Positions 55,261-64,000 of a stretch of DNA of 64,000 nucleotides are shown here, one piece after another (positions within the stretch are counted from its first letter, which is position 1; each line of letters opens with the position of its first letter). This DNA is from Vibrio tubiashii. Its GTDB lineage: Bacteria > Pseudomonadota > Gammaproteobacteria > Enterobacterales > Vibrionaceae. The notes beneath the pieces were generated by a model that saw nothing but the letters and a program-made list of their open reading frames with translations, did not search any database and had not been told where the DNA came from. The stretch covers positions 372,001 to 436,000 of the forward strand of contig JRWQ01000011.1 of the NCBI GenBank assembly GCA_000775715.1. The letters are read 5' to 3'. The translations under genes were made by a program, and so were the position numbers.

Positions 55261-56002
55261 TGTCATTTGGTTGTAATTCGAGTGAGCTTTCCTGGGCGTG
55301 CTCAATGACTATCGGCTCTTTAGGCCCAAGAAACTTGGGTTGTGCTTTAGTTATATAGATATCAAGTACGGCTTTGGCTCGCGCGAACACTTCGCGCAAA
55401 CGAACTTTGAATCCTGAATGCTTTGAAGGGCCTGCTACAGCGAAACACTTAGCATCAATATTGTGTGAGTTTGCAATAAATATGGCTCGTTCGCAATGAA
55501 ACTTCTGCGAGATGATTAGGAAGTTGTTAGTGTCGAAAATCTCTTTGGCTCTAACGACAGAGTCTAATGTTCTAAACCCCGCGTAGTCCAAGTAAATGTT
55601 CTCTTCAGGTATTTCCGCTTTAAGTAGGTCACGTTTCATCGTCCAAGGTTCATTGTACGAACGGTGTGCGTTGTCGCCGCTTAGCAAAAAGTTCTCTACT
55701 TTTCCTTGATCATACAGCTCAATCGCTGCGTCAATGCGATTGGCATAATACTCATTTAACACCTTGCCTAAGTATTTACTGGTGCCAAGAACCACTGCAA
55801 CATCGAATGAATCGACATCTTTGATATCACTAAACAATTGATCTTGCGCGCTAAAGGAAACCCAACGATCAATTGCAATTAGAGATGCAGCCAAAACTAT
55901 GGCTAAAATTGGTAGCCAAGTAAACGCTTTTAACCAAGGTCTTGTCGGTGGCTTATGGTGAAATAATCTTCGCACTAGATTTGTCGGTTCCTTTGGGCCC
56001 AT
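55232..56002 (-). CDS. SanA/ElyC-like DUF218 membrane protein
   Basis: The product is about 256 residues with one transmembrane segment (about 25-45) and a DUF218 domain (SFDVAVVLGTSKYLGK, LLSGDN, and a FHCERAIFIA segment). SanA-type proteins affect cell-envelope permeability to vancomycin and detergents at high temperature. The start is uncertain: ATG at 56002 has no ribosome site, while a GTG at 55975 overlaps the stop of DUF3392 (TAGTG) in a coupling arrangement. The last codons overlap the convergent diguanylate-cyclase gene. Confidence 0.85.
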   Translation of the reverse strand: MGPKEPTNLVRRLFHHKPPTRPWLKAFTWLPILAIVLAASLIAIDRWVSFSAQDQLFSDIKDVDSFDVAVVLGTSKYLGKVLNEYYANRIDAAIELYDQGKVENFLLSGDNAHRSYNEPWTMKRDLLKAEIPEENIYLDYAGFRTLDSVVRAKEIFDTNNFLIISQKFHCERAIFIANSHNIDAKCFAVAGPSKHSGFKVRLREVFARAKAVLDIYITKAQPKFLGPKEPIVIEHAQESSLELQPNDTSPVQDNQE

Positions 56003-56304
56003 AGGCCAATTAATGTGAAGCAAAATAATATGATGGCGAGCATGATGCCGGCCTCAAGTTCACCTAGTGTCCGAGATAGGTAAGGCGTTGCTTTAACGAT
56101 GATTAAGCCGTAACCAAACGCATTTATCAATACAAATGCCACAGTTCTGAGGGCAAAGTTACTGTTTCTTAGAATTCTTCTCAGCATAGCGTTGATTTCG
56201 CCCCCTGCCATAACGAGTGTACAAGCGATCAATGCGGTGGAGATTTCAGTTAAATAGGGACGAAGGTAACCGCCCAATAGGTTTAAGTAATCCATTAATA
56301 ACAA
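55975..56304 (-). CDS. DUF3392 membrane protein
   Basis: The 109-residue protein has three hydrophobic segments (about 15-33, 50-70, 83-102). I recognise it as DUF3392, of unknown function. It precedes sanA and overlaps it, so the two are probably one transcript. Confidence 0.88.
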   Translation of the reverse strand: MLLMDYLNLLGGYLRPYLTEISTALIACTLVMAGGEINAMLRRILRNSNFALRTVAFVLINAFGYGLIIVKATPYLSRTLGELEAGIMLAIILFCFTLIGLWAQRNRQI

Positions 56305-56390
56305 TCGAAAATTACAGATTAGCGCAGCATACCATGAACTTAGTCAATAACAATTAAGAGAAAGGTCATGACGGGACATTAGCGGTAGGA

Positions 56391-56419
56391 AAAGAAAACC
56401 CAGCGAATCGCTGGGTTTA
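56391..56419. terminator. Terminator after malic enzyme
   Basis: The stem AAACCCAGCG / CGCTGGGTTT with a 3-nt loop is followed on the minus strand by TTCTTT. It lies 18 bp after the maeA stop. Confidence 0.85.
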
Positions 56420-56437
56420 CATTCTGTATTGTTGAAA

Positions 56438-58126
56438 CTAGAAAGCAGTGCGCTTGTAACGGCGGTATACAGGCTGCCAGAATGAAGCATCAATCGCTTC
56501 TTCTAGCGCTTCATCTGGAATTTCTAATGCCACACCTTGTTCAATGGCTTTTTTGGCCACTGCGAAAGCAATTTTCTTCGATACGGAATGGATAGCTTCT
56601 AGCGGTGGTAGTAGCGCGCCCTGGCCGTTAATTGCCAGCGGTGAACATGTTGCCAATGCGCGGCTTGACTCCATAAGCATTTCATCGGTAACACGGCTAG
56701 CTTGTACTGCCAGTACGCCCAAACCAATGCCAGGGAAAATATAGCTATTGTTGCACTGAGCAATCGGATAGGTCTTTCCGTCATGGACAACTGGATCAAA
56801 TGGGCTACCTGTCGCTACTAATGCTTCGCCGTTCGTCCAGCGGATGATGTCATTGGGTGTTGCTTCAACGCGACTGGTTGGATTCGACAGAGGAAATACA
56901 ATCGGGCGAGGGCAATGTTTGTGCATCTCTTTAATAACGTCTTCGCTAAATAGTCCTGGCGCACCTGAAACCCCGACCAGTACGGTTGGTTTAGCATTAC
57001 GCATGACGTCTAATAGTGAGAAAGCATTTCCTTCTGCTTCCCAATCGTTCGTTGTCACACGCTTTTGTACCAGGCGTTGTTGGAAGTCTAGTAAGTTCGG
57101 CATACCTTCTTGTAGCAGACCCCAGCGGTCAACCATGAATACTTGCGAGCGAGCTTGTTCATCGCTAATTCCTTCAGAAACCATCTGGGCGATGATCGCC
57201 TCTGCGATACCACAGCCAGCAGAGCCTGCACCAAGGAAGGTGACACGTTGTTCAGATAGCTGGCTTCCCGCCGCTTTACATGCGGCCAGCAGGGAGCCAA
57301 CGGTAACCGCTGCAGTACCCTGAATGTCATCGTTAAAGCAACAAACGCGGTTTTTATAACGTTCAAGCAGCGGCATCGCATTTTTCTGTGCAAAATCTTC
57401 AAATTGGATAAGAGCATCTGGCCAGCGACGCTGGACGGCTTGCATGAACTCTTCGACAAATGCATCGTACTCTGCACCTGTAATACGCGGATGACGCCAC
57501 CCCATATACATAGGATCGGCAAGACGCTGCGGGTTATTAGTGCCCACATCCAAAACGATAGGAAGTGTGTAAGCTGGGCTAATACCGCCACATGCTGTAT
57601 AGAGAGCAAGCTTACCAATTGGAATTCCCATACCACCAATACCCTGGTCACCCAAACCGAGAATACGTTCACCATCGGTTACGACAATAACCTTGACGTT
57701 GTGGTTGGAGGCGTTATTTAGGATGTCATCAATACGATCACGATTCGCATAAGAAACAAACAGACCACGTCCGCGACGATAGATATTCGAGAAGTTCTCA
57801 CATGCGGCACCCACCGTCGGTGTATAGATGATCGGCATCATCTCTGAAATGTGGTTTTGAACCAGTCGGTAGAATAGCGTTTCGTTAGTATCTTGAATGT
57901 TACGTAGATAAATGTGCTTATCCATATCGCTTTCAAAGTTTCGATACTGCTGATAGGCACGCTCTACTTGTTCCTGAATGGTTTCAGTATTTTCTGGAAG
58001 CAAGCCTTCTAGGTTAAATGAGCTTCTTTCTTCACTTGAGAAGGCACTGCCTTTGTTTAGAAGAGGAGTACTGAGAAGCGCAGGGCCTGCATAGGGGATA
58101 TATAGAGGGCGTTTATCGTTATTCAT
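56438..58126 (-). CDS. maeA: NAD-dependent malic enzyme
   Basis: The 562-residue enzyme converts malate to pyruvate and CO2. Motifs include [19 protein letters not shown], catalytic-loop [11 protein letters not shown], the metal-binding FEDF...DDIQGT segment and the dinucleotide motif GAGSAG. Length matches the large (about 560) SfcA/MaeA family. It is a single gene divergent from the HrpB-like helicase. Confidence 0.96.
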   Translation of the reverse strand: MNNDKRPLYIPYAGPALLSTPLLNKGSAFSSEERSSFNLEGLLPENTETIQEQVERAYQQYRNFESDMDKHIYLRNIQDTNETLFYRLVQNHISEMMPIIYTPTVGAACENFSNIYRRGRGLFVSYANRDRIDDILNNASNHNVKVIVVTDGERILGLGDQGIGGMGIPIGKLALYTACGGISPAYTLPIVLDVGTNNPQRLADPMYMGWRHPRITGAEYDAFVEEFMQAVQRRWPDALIQFEDFAQKNAMPLLERYKNRVCCFNDDIQGTAAVTVGSLLAACKAAGSQLSEQRVTFLGAGSAGCGIAEAIIAQMVSEGISDEQARSQVFMVDRWGLLQEGMPNLLDFQQRLVQKRVTTNDWEAEGNAFSLLDVMRNAKPTVLVGVSGAPGLFSEDVIKEMHKHCPRPIVFPLSNPTSRVEATPNDIIRWTNGEALVATGSPFDPVVHDGKTYPIAQCNNSYIFPGIGLGVLAVQASRVTDEMLMESSRALATCSPLAINGQGALLPPLEAIHSVSKKIAFAVAKKAIEQGVALEIPDEALEEAIDASFWQPVYRRYKRTAF

Positions 58127-58281
58127 TACATGCCTTAGTAGGGGTTAGGGTCATCAGACCTTTAGGAACAGGAACGTAAAAATGATAGGGATTCGTTGTT
58201 GTATTGTAAACAGAATAATCCTCCTTTCCGACAAACTTTGAGTTTATAATTTTAAGTCTTTTAAATTCATAAACGCCACAG

Positions 58282-60627
58282 ATGACAAGCTTACCTATTG
58301 ACTCTCTAAAATCGGACTTTGAAGCCGCACTTAGCCAACACCATTTAATTGTTGAAGCGGAAACAGGATCGGGAAAATCAACACGATTACCTCTTTGGGC
58401 TGCGGAGTCCGGCAGAGTGCTCGTTATTGAACCAAGAAGGATTGCTTGTACCTCTTTGGCGCAGTTTCTCTCTGAGCAACAAGGCCAGCCGCTGGGTAAG
58501 TCAGTAGGATATGCAATTAAATTAGAGGGTCGATTTGACGAAAATACTCAAGTGGTTTTCGTAACGCCGGGTGTCGCGTTGCGCTGGTACTCAGAAAACA
58601 AGCTCGCTGACTTCGAGACGATCATTGTCGACGAGTTTCATGAGCGTCGCTGGGACACCGATCTGTTGGTTGCGCTATTAAAGGGAACAAGTCGGCATCG
58701 TCTGGTTTTAACATCGGCAACGATTGAGGGAAATAAACTTGCCACGTATTTAGGCGCGCAACGTATGCATGCTGAAGGGCGGAACTATCAAGTAGCGATA
58801 AGCTATCGAGCTAATGACTCTCGGCAATTACCTGATGCGCGAAATTTAGACGAACGAGTTAGGCATGAAGTTGTGAATCTTGACTCGATTGAGGGTGATA
58901 TTCTGGTGTTCTTGCCTGGGCGTAAAGAGATTAATCAATGTCTGAGTAAGTTAGCTTCTATAGAGGGTTTCGTTGCGGTGCCGCTTCATGCTTCAGTCAC
59001 CGAAGAGCAACGAGACATCGCGCTAAATGTACAGCCATATAGAAAAGTGGTGTTGGCAACCAATGTCGCTGAAACCTCGTTGACGATTCCAAACATTGTT
59101 GCTGTTATTGATTCAGGTTTAGAGCGACGAACAGAGCAACGCAATGGTCGCACAGCACTGAGTTTAAAACACATTTCTAAAGCGAGTGCTAAGCAGCGCA
59201 GTGGTCGAGCAGGGCGAGTGATGGATGGCCTCTGTATTCGGCTTTATGGCCAACACGCAGCTCTCGCGGAAGTCACGCCTCCTGAAATGCACCGTGAGTC
59301 TCTGACCGAAGCTATGTTAGCGGCGGCGAGCTGTGGGGTAGCGTTGGAGCATCTTGAGTTCTTAGAAACCTTGCCAGAACGTTCGCTAAACCAAGCACGC
59401 GATATGTTGTTGGCGATGGGAGCGATCGACCAACAAGGTATCGCCACAGAACATGGTCAGCGCATCTATCCGCTGCCCATCGACGCTTTGTACGCCGACT
59501 TAGTCACACGTATGCCGACAAAAGCGCTACGCGAGGCTATGGTTGACCTTACGGCAGTATTGGCAACGCCCGCAAACTTGTATCGATTGAGTAACAGCGA
59601 AGAGCAACAAGAGCAACTTGCCATTGAAGAGCCATTAGGTAGCGATGCTCAGTTAGCCATCGGAATTGTGCGTGGAGATAAGTTTTGTGGCGTTAATGTG
59701 GACTCAGATGTACTTAAAGAAGCGCGTGCATTGGCTGCGCAAATGCGCGAGGTATTTGAGTTACCCCAACTAAGCGTCGCATCACGCTATGGTCATCGAG
59801 AGTTGGTTGAAGCTATTGCAGAGCTACATCCAGATCTGGTGTTTGTACGTCGTCTAAAGCGCAGGGAGGCTTTAGGTAATGGTTTGATGGAAGTGGTATT
59901 AGGCCGAGAAAGTCGTTTTCTAGATAAGTATGAAGCGGCGGTCGTTCTCGACACACATAGCCTGCCAGGCAGAGGGGTGAAACAGACGCTAAATCTGGCC
60001 ACTTTCTGTATGCCAATTGAGTTGCAAAGTATCGCTAAATTAGAGCTTGGCGAATGGCAACCGGGTGAGATTGCAATAGTTGTTGATCAACCGTGTGTTA
60101 CTTTAAACCTTACTTACGCCGGAAGGACGATTGCGACCCGATGGGAAGCGGCCCTGGGTGAACACGCTATTCAACCAATGGTTGAGGCAGTGAAGGATAA
60201 CCAAATTCTGCCCAACTTCGCTTTAACTCGCCATCAAGAAATCGAGCATTGGAAGCTTTATGTGGCGCTGGGGCTAAGTGAATCGACGCAAAATATCGAT
60301 GAGTTGAGTTTCGACACTTGGTTTAAGGATCAGTTGACGCTCTTGGAGTTAACGGACGTTTCTGAACTAGAACTGTTTTCAGCAGAAGACTTTCCATTTG
60401 ATGGGATCCCATACTGGGAGTATGAGGACTTTGCGGCTGCTTATCCTTTTGAATTGTCGCTAGGAGACCTCAACCTCGACGTAGAATATTTGGTAATGAA
60501 GAAACTCGTCTATGTAGTACATCGCGATGGATTGAGAAAAGGTTACCCTAAGCGTTGGGAGTTACCAAGTTGGAAAGGTTGGAGAGTTCAGTACAAAAGA
60601 GCAAGTAAGATAGTCGATATCAAATAA
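58282..60627 (+). CDS. HrpB-like DExH-box RNA helicase with variant DEFH motif
   Basis: The 781-residue helicase has Walker A ETGSGKST (about 26-33), an unusual DEFH box in IIVDEFHERR, SAT motif (LTSATIEG) and motif VI QRSGRAGR. A HrpB/HrpA-type C-terminal ratchet and a divergent tail follow. HrpB usually carries DECH and a different C-terminus (about 810-820 residues). This is a HrpB paralogue or a vibrio-specific branch. RNA remodelling is inferred. Confidence 0.9.
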   Translation: MTSLPIDSLKSDFEAALSQHHLIVEAETGSGKSTRLPLWAAESGRVLVIEPRRIACTSLAQFLSEQQGQPLGKSVGYAIKLEGRFDENTQVVFVTPGVALRWYSENKLADFETIIVDEFHERRWDTDLLVALLKGTSRHRLVLTSATIEGNKLATYLGAQRMHAEGRNYQVAISYRANDSRQLPDARNLDERVRHEVVNLDSIEGDILVFLPGRKEINQCLSKLASIEGFVAVPLHASVTEEQRDIALNVQPYRKVVLATNVAETSLTIPNIVAVIDSGLERRTEQRNGRTALSLKHISKASAKQRSGRAGRVMDGLCIRLYGQHAALAEVTPPEMHRESLTEAMLAAASCGVALEHLEFLETLPERSLNQARDMLLAMGAIDQQGIATEHGQRIYPLPIDALYADLVTRMPTKALREAMVDLTAVLATPANLYRLSNSEEQQEQLAIEEPLGSDAQLAIGIVRGDKFCGVNVDSDVLKEARALAAQMREVFELPQLSVASRYGHRELVEAIAELHPDLVFVRRLKRREALGNGLMEVVLGRESRFLDKYEAAVVLDTHSLPGRGVKQTLNLATFCMPIELQSIAKLELGEWQPGEIAIVVDQPCVTLNLTYAGRTIATRWEAALGEHAIQPMVEAVKDNQILPNFALTRHQEIEHWKLYVALGLSESTQNIDELSFDTWFKDQLTLLELTDVSELELFSAEDFPFDGIPYWEYEDFAAAYPFELSLGDLNLDVEYLVMKKLVYVVHRDGLRKGYPKRWELPSWKGWRVQYKRASKIVDIK

Positions 60628-60843
60628 TGCGCTTGTTGTGGCGATATTATTCGGTGGTTGAAATATTAAGCAACAGGTTCCTTATATCACGATGTTGATC
60701 GCATTATGTTACCGTATTGGTTTTTATATAGCTTTTTCAAACAAAATTTGGATATAAAAGACCAATGATTTATATCCTATTGCTATAACGTAGCCGTTCA
60801 ACGATATTAAGTACACTATGTTGCTAACGTCGCCGGGGATAAT

Positions 60844-61221
60844 ATGGAACATCTAAGTAAGACCAGTGTTGTATTTGACTACACTTCTTTTTTAGGGGCC
60901 TCTTGCAACAAAAAATGGACCTTTTTGGAAGCGATGAGCACATTCGCGCCAATTTTCAGTTTGGCTTGGAAAAACACTATCAAAGATACACTCACGGTTG
61001 AAGATCGCTTGTGGGATCAAGCGATGAAATCGTTATCGGCGAATCGTAGTGACGAATCAAATATCCTCACATTGCTAGAATTGGCGAAATATGAGGGTGT
61101 CGAAGAACTTAAGTTAGTGATGCCCTATGAGCTTGATATTGAATCTATCGAACGAGTAAAGGCAAAGTCCAACGCAGACATTCAAGTTTCGTCACAGGAT
61201 GAGCTGTTTATTCGCTTCTAA
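60844..61221 (+). CDS. Hypothetical protein, 125 residues
   Basis: A cytoplasmic-looking protein without signal or membrane segments, containing WTFLEAMSTF and ending in an acidic DELFIRF. GGGGAT lies five bases before the ATG, supporting translation. I do not recognise the family. It stands alone, between the helicase and a barrel protein, with no clear operon. Confidence 0.6.
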   Translation: MEHLSKTSVVFDYTSFLGASCNKKWTFLEAMSTFAPIFSLAWKNTIKDTLTVEDRLWDQAMKSLSANRSDESNILTLLELAKYEGVEELKLVMPYELDIESIERVKAKSNADIQVSSQDELFIRF

Positions 61222-61473
61222 CGTTTACCATCCAACCTGCTTCGCGCCTGTAGACCAATTATTTCAGGGACGAGCTCTGATGAGATCTTTCCCTCTAACT
61301 GAGCCACTTGGCTCGCTGAAGATCATACTTCTCGTAATTTGTTGCCTAACTTGGCGTCGACTTGTTCTATATTTCCTTTGATTACAACTCCTCCTGTGCC
61401 TGGGTAGGTTTTCAGTAGCAAACTCAAACTAAGTTACTTGGGCGAATGACTGTTTTGGATTAATGAGGTCGCA

Positions 61474-62139
61474 ATGGAATTGAAGTACTGCTCGATGATC
61501 GCCTTTTTATTGTTGGTTGGCTCTGTTCAAGCTGCAGAGAACCAGAATACAAGGGGCAGTCAAACAAACCACTTGAACTACGATTATCTCTATGCTGATT
61601 TAAGCTCAGGATCGCTCAGAGAAGACTCGGACAGCAAGAACGCCACAGCACTTGCTGTAGGTGTTAATTATCTATGGAATGATAATCTTCTATTTACCCT
61701 CGATTACTCAGCGCGCTTTATTCACCCAGCCGACGTGACGACTGAGCTCTACACACTGTTACCGGGTGTTGCCTATCGTTTTCCTCTCGCCGATAAACTC
61801 GATCTGGTTGCTGGAGCAAAGCTTGGTTACTTGTGGGGTAAACAGTCGTTAGATAGTACCAATGAAAAGCTATTTAGTGATAACAATGGGTCGTTCGGGG
61901 CAAGTTTAGCGGTCAAATACGCATTTTTTTCGAATTGGGAACTCGCGAGCAGCATTGAGATCAATCGTGCCGACTTTGTAGAAGAGAATTTGTTTCAGAT
62001 CCGAGCCGATTATCAGTTTGCCAAAGATTTTACTTTTGGGGCTTTCTACACCTATCGCAAGAGTGAGTTTGAGACTGTTCGAATCAAGGGCAAGACTACC
62101 ACCAGTGAAGGTGGGATAGCATTGAGATACCTTTTCTAG
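61474..62139 (+). CDS. Outer-membrane beta-barrel protein
   Basis: The 221-residue protein has a signal peptide of about 20 residues (ending VQA) and alternating beta strands (LNYDYLYADLSSGS, VAYRFPLADKLDLVAGAKLGY). The last residues are ALRYLF with terminal Phe, the BAM recognition signature. It resembles eight-stranded OmpA/OmpW-like barrels. GAGG precedes the ATG by six bases. No specific function can be read. Confidence 0.85.
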   Translation: MELKYCSMIAFLLLVGSVQAAENQNTRGSQTNHLNYDYLYADLSSGSLREDSDSKNATALAVGVNYLWNDNLLFTLDYSARFIHPADVTTELYTLLPGVAYRFPLADKLDLVAGAKLGYLWGKQSLDSTNEKLFSDNNGSFGASLAVKYAFFSNWELASSIEINRADFVEENLFQIRADYQFAKDFTFGAFYTYRKSEFETVRIKGKTTTSEGGIALRYLF

Positions 62140-62146
62140 CAGACAA

Positions 62147-62175
62147 ACAAAAAGCCAGCAAAGCTGGCTTTTTTA
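62147..62175. terminator. Bidirectional terminator
   Basis: The stem AAAGCCAGC / GCTGGCTTT with a 3-nt loop is flanked by A and T runs. It lies between the barrel gene and the convergent aspC gene. Confidence 0.87.
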
Positions 62176-62192
62176 GTTCTGACCGCGCGAAA

Positions 62193-63383
62193 TTATAGTA
62201 CCGCAGCGATGCCTTTACATAGTGGAAGCATGTTCGAGCGAGTCATACCAGCAACGCTGATACGACCTGAGCCAACAATGTAGATACCGAACTCTTCTTT
62301 CAGGCGGTTTACTTGTTCTTTTGACAGGCCAGAGAAAGAGAACATACCGTTTTGACGTTCAATGAAACTGAAATCAGCATCAACGCCTTGCTCTTTAAGA
62401 GTGGTTACAAACAGTCCACGCATATCTTGAATACGGTCACGCATCTCTTTTACTTCAGCTTCCCATTCAGCACGAAGCTCGGCATCGTTCAGGATGTACG
62501 TGACTACTGCACTGCCGTGTGCTGGCGGGTTAGAGTATATAGAGCGGATGATTGCTTTCACTTGAGAGAACGCAGTTGTCGCGACATCTTCAGACTCTGC
62601 AACAAGGGTAAATGCACCTACACGCTCATTGTACAGGCCAAAGTTTTTCGAGAACGAGCTCGCGACAAGGATCTCTTTATTGTACTGAGCAAAGATACGT
62701 AGGCCTTGAGCATCTTCTTCCACACCTTTTGCGAAGCCTTGGTATGCGAAGTCGAATAGGGGTAGCAGTTTTTTATCTGCAACTAGCTTAGCCAGTGTTT
62801 CCCACTCTTCAGCTGTTGGGTCGATACCCGTTGGGTTGTGACAGCAACCGTGTAGAAGAACGATATCACCTGCAGATGCTTTTTCTAGGTCAGCGACCAT
62901 TGCGGCGAAGTCTTTGTCTTTTGTTTCGGCGTTGTAGTAGCTGTATTGAGCTGTTTCAATGCCTGCTGCGGCAAACACACCATTGTGGTTTGCCCAGGTT
63001 GGGTTACTGATCCAGATTTTTACGTCGCCTAATTGACGCTTAATGAACTCACCAGCGACGCGAAGCGCACCTGTACCACCAGGAGCCTGCGCTGTTTTAG
63101 CTCGTTTGTTAGCAACAATTTCAGCCTCATTACCAAAAAGTAGCTTCTGTACCGCTAGTGCGTATTCAGCTGTGCCTTCGATAGTTAGGTAAGATTTGGT
63201 CTTTTCAGTTTCAACTAGCGCAGCTTCAGCTTTTTTAACTGTCGCAAGAACAGGGGTTTCACCTTGTTCATTTTTGTAGATACCAACACCGAGGTTAATT
63301 TTTTCAGCGCGAGCATCTTTTTTAAATTCTTCAGTAAGGCCAAGAATAGGGTCTGCGGGTGCAGCAACTACTTTTTCAAACAT
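62193..63383 (-). CDS. aspC: Aspartate/aromatic aminotransferase
   Basis: The 396-residue class I PLP enzyme has the substrate loop [13 protein letters not shown] Lys in [15 protein letters not shown] and the C-terminal Arg in [10 protein letters not shown]. It interconverts aspartate/oxaloacetate and 2-oxoglutarate/glutamate; TyrB-type aromatic activity is also possible. Length and motifs match AspC. It stands alone with a terminator shared with the barrel gene. Confidence 0.94.
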   Translation of the reverse strand: MFEKVVAAPADPILGLTEEFKKDARAEKINLGVGIYKNEQGETPVLATVKKAEAALVETEKTKSYLTIEGTAEYALAVQKLLFGNEAEIVANKRAKTAQAPGGTGALRVAGEFIKRQLGDVKIWISNPTWANHNGVFAAAGIETAQYSYYNAETKDKDFAAMVADLEKASAGDIVLLHGCCHNPTGIDPTAEEWETLAKLVADKKLLPLFDFAYQGFAKGVEEDAQGLRIFAQYNKEILVASSFSKNFGLYNERVGAFTLVAESEDVATTAFSQVKAIIRSIYSNPPAHGSAVVTYILNDAELRAEWEAEVKEMRDRIQDMRGLFVTTLKEQGVDADFSFIERQNGMFSFSGLSKEQVNRLKEEFGIYIVGSGRISVAGMTRSNMLPLCKGIAAVL

Positions 63384-63602
63384 AATCGTCGTCCATGTTT
63401 ATCGAAGGTTTAAGTAACGAGTAACTGAGTTAGTTATACCTTTCTAAGTAAACTGAGACAACAGTGAAAGTGAAGAAAATTTCAAAAAGCGTCGTAATTT
63501 AGTATAGATTTTGTTGAAGCCGGGTTTTCTATATAAAAAGTGTCGCTATTCATTGCTGTATGTAGAGGTTAACCATCAAAAAATGCCGGAGCTAAATAGC
63601 AG

Positions 63603-64000
63603 CTAAGCGAGTATTTTCTTCTCTAGTTCGTTTTCCTTTGCTTCCATGCTGCGATACTTGTCTGCAATCGCAACGAAATCAGCCTCTACAGCAAGAAAGG
63701 CAGCCACAATCTCTGGGTCGAAATGCTTGCCATCGCCTTCTAAAATGATTGCCTTGGCTTTTTCATGGCTAAAGGCCTTTTTGTACACTCGCTCAGAAAT
63801 AAGTGCGTCATAAACATCAGCTAATGCCATTAATCGTCCTGAAAGAGGGATTTCTTGTCCTTTTAAACCCCGTGGGTAGCCACTTCCGTCCCATTTTTCA
63901 TGGTGAGTTAAGGATATCTCTTTCGCCAACTGAAGGAAGGAATTACTGCCGAGTTCTTTTTCTGCCATCGACAGCGCTTGCGCACCAATCTCAGGGTGGC
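63603..64000 (-). CDS. HD-GYP domain c-di-GMP phosphodiesterase, C-terminal part (cut by window end)
   Basis: The reading frame continues off the right edge; the visible 132 residues start HPEIGAQALSMAE. They contain the HD-GYP landmarks HHEKWDGSGYP, GLKGQEIPLSGR and ALADVYDALISERVYKK. HD-GYP enzymes hydrolyse c-di-GMP to GMP. A charged helix closes the protein. The N-terminal sensor or receiver domain lies outside the window. An ATG at 63968 is internal and not the true start. Confidence 0.88.
   Translation of the reverse strand, partial: HPEIGAQALSMAEKELGSNSFLQLAKEISLTHHEKWDGSGYPRGLKGQEIPLSGRLMALADVYDALISERVYKKAFSHEKAKAIILEGDGKHFDPEIVAAFLAVEADFVAIADKYRSMEAKENELEKKILA

Noticed and set aside
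57088..57675. 195-residue frame on the minus strand
   Set aside because: It is inside maeA in another frame; maeA motifs run through the whole region.

Overview
The window looks like a stretch of the main chromosome of a Vibrio or close relative. The evidence is the trp operon with separate trpG and trpD and a fused trpCF, followed across the divergent promoter by rnm-yciO-rluB, then a shape module, cydDC, trxB, maeA and an aspC-type aminotransferase. Vibrio-type families (DUF1289, DUF2797, DUF3392, DUF2760) and many small outer-membrane barrels fit the same picture. I saw no rRNA, tRNA, CRISPR array, prophage or intact insertion sequence. The gene order is mostly ordinary core genome. Family names are from recognition of motifs, not from a search.

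Layout: 0-4 kb holds a DsbA oxidoreductase and a metal-efflux cluster (DmeF-like CDF transporter, MarR regulator, Cys-rich exported protein) with two matching operator palindromes, then a LysE/ArgO exporter and a DinB-fold protein. 4-9.7 kb holds a poorly characterised three-gene operon, DUF2760 protein - Hsp70-like - large Hsp70-like, preceded by a sequence very like a sigma-32 heat-shock promoter. 10-12.2 kb has a CHASE-GGDEF diguanylate cyclase and a DEDDh exonuclease. 12.2-20.6 kb has a secreted AGE-like barrel protein and a TRAP transporter dctPQM divergent from its two-component system dctBD, with a sigma-54 promoter and two upstream palindromes. 20.8-24.7 kb holds an esterase flanked by a REP-like tandem repeat, TerB, and a PhoD-like phosphatase with a small acidic partner. 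24.8-34 kb has an outer-membrane protein, HrpA, a small barrel, an ABC exporter and a DAACS symporter.

34.3-41.4 kb is the complete trp operon trpL-trpE-G-D-CF-B-A with TrpR operator, leader peptide with five Trp codons, attenuator and final terminator. 41.4-44 kb is rnm-yciO-rluB. 44-49.4 kb has a LytM peptidase overlapping a bactofilin gene, a DUF1289 protein and cydDC. 49.5-58 kb has trxB, a 2OG-Fe dioxygenase overlapping a class V PLP enzyme, DUF2797, a second diguanylate cyclase, SanA-like, DUF3392 and malic enzyme. 58-64 kb has an HrpB-like helicase, an orphan protein, a barrel protein, AspC and a HD-GYP protein cut by the window end.

The best candidate for an undescribed system is the DUF2760/double-Hsp70 operon with its heat-shock-like promoter. 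The dioxygenase/PLP-enzyme pair is second.
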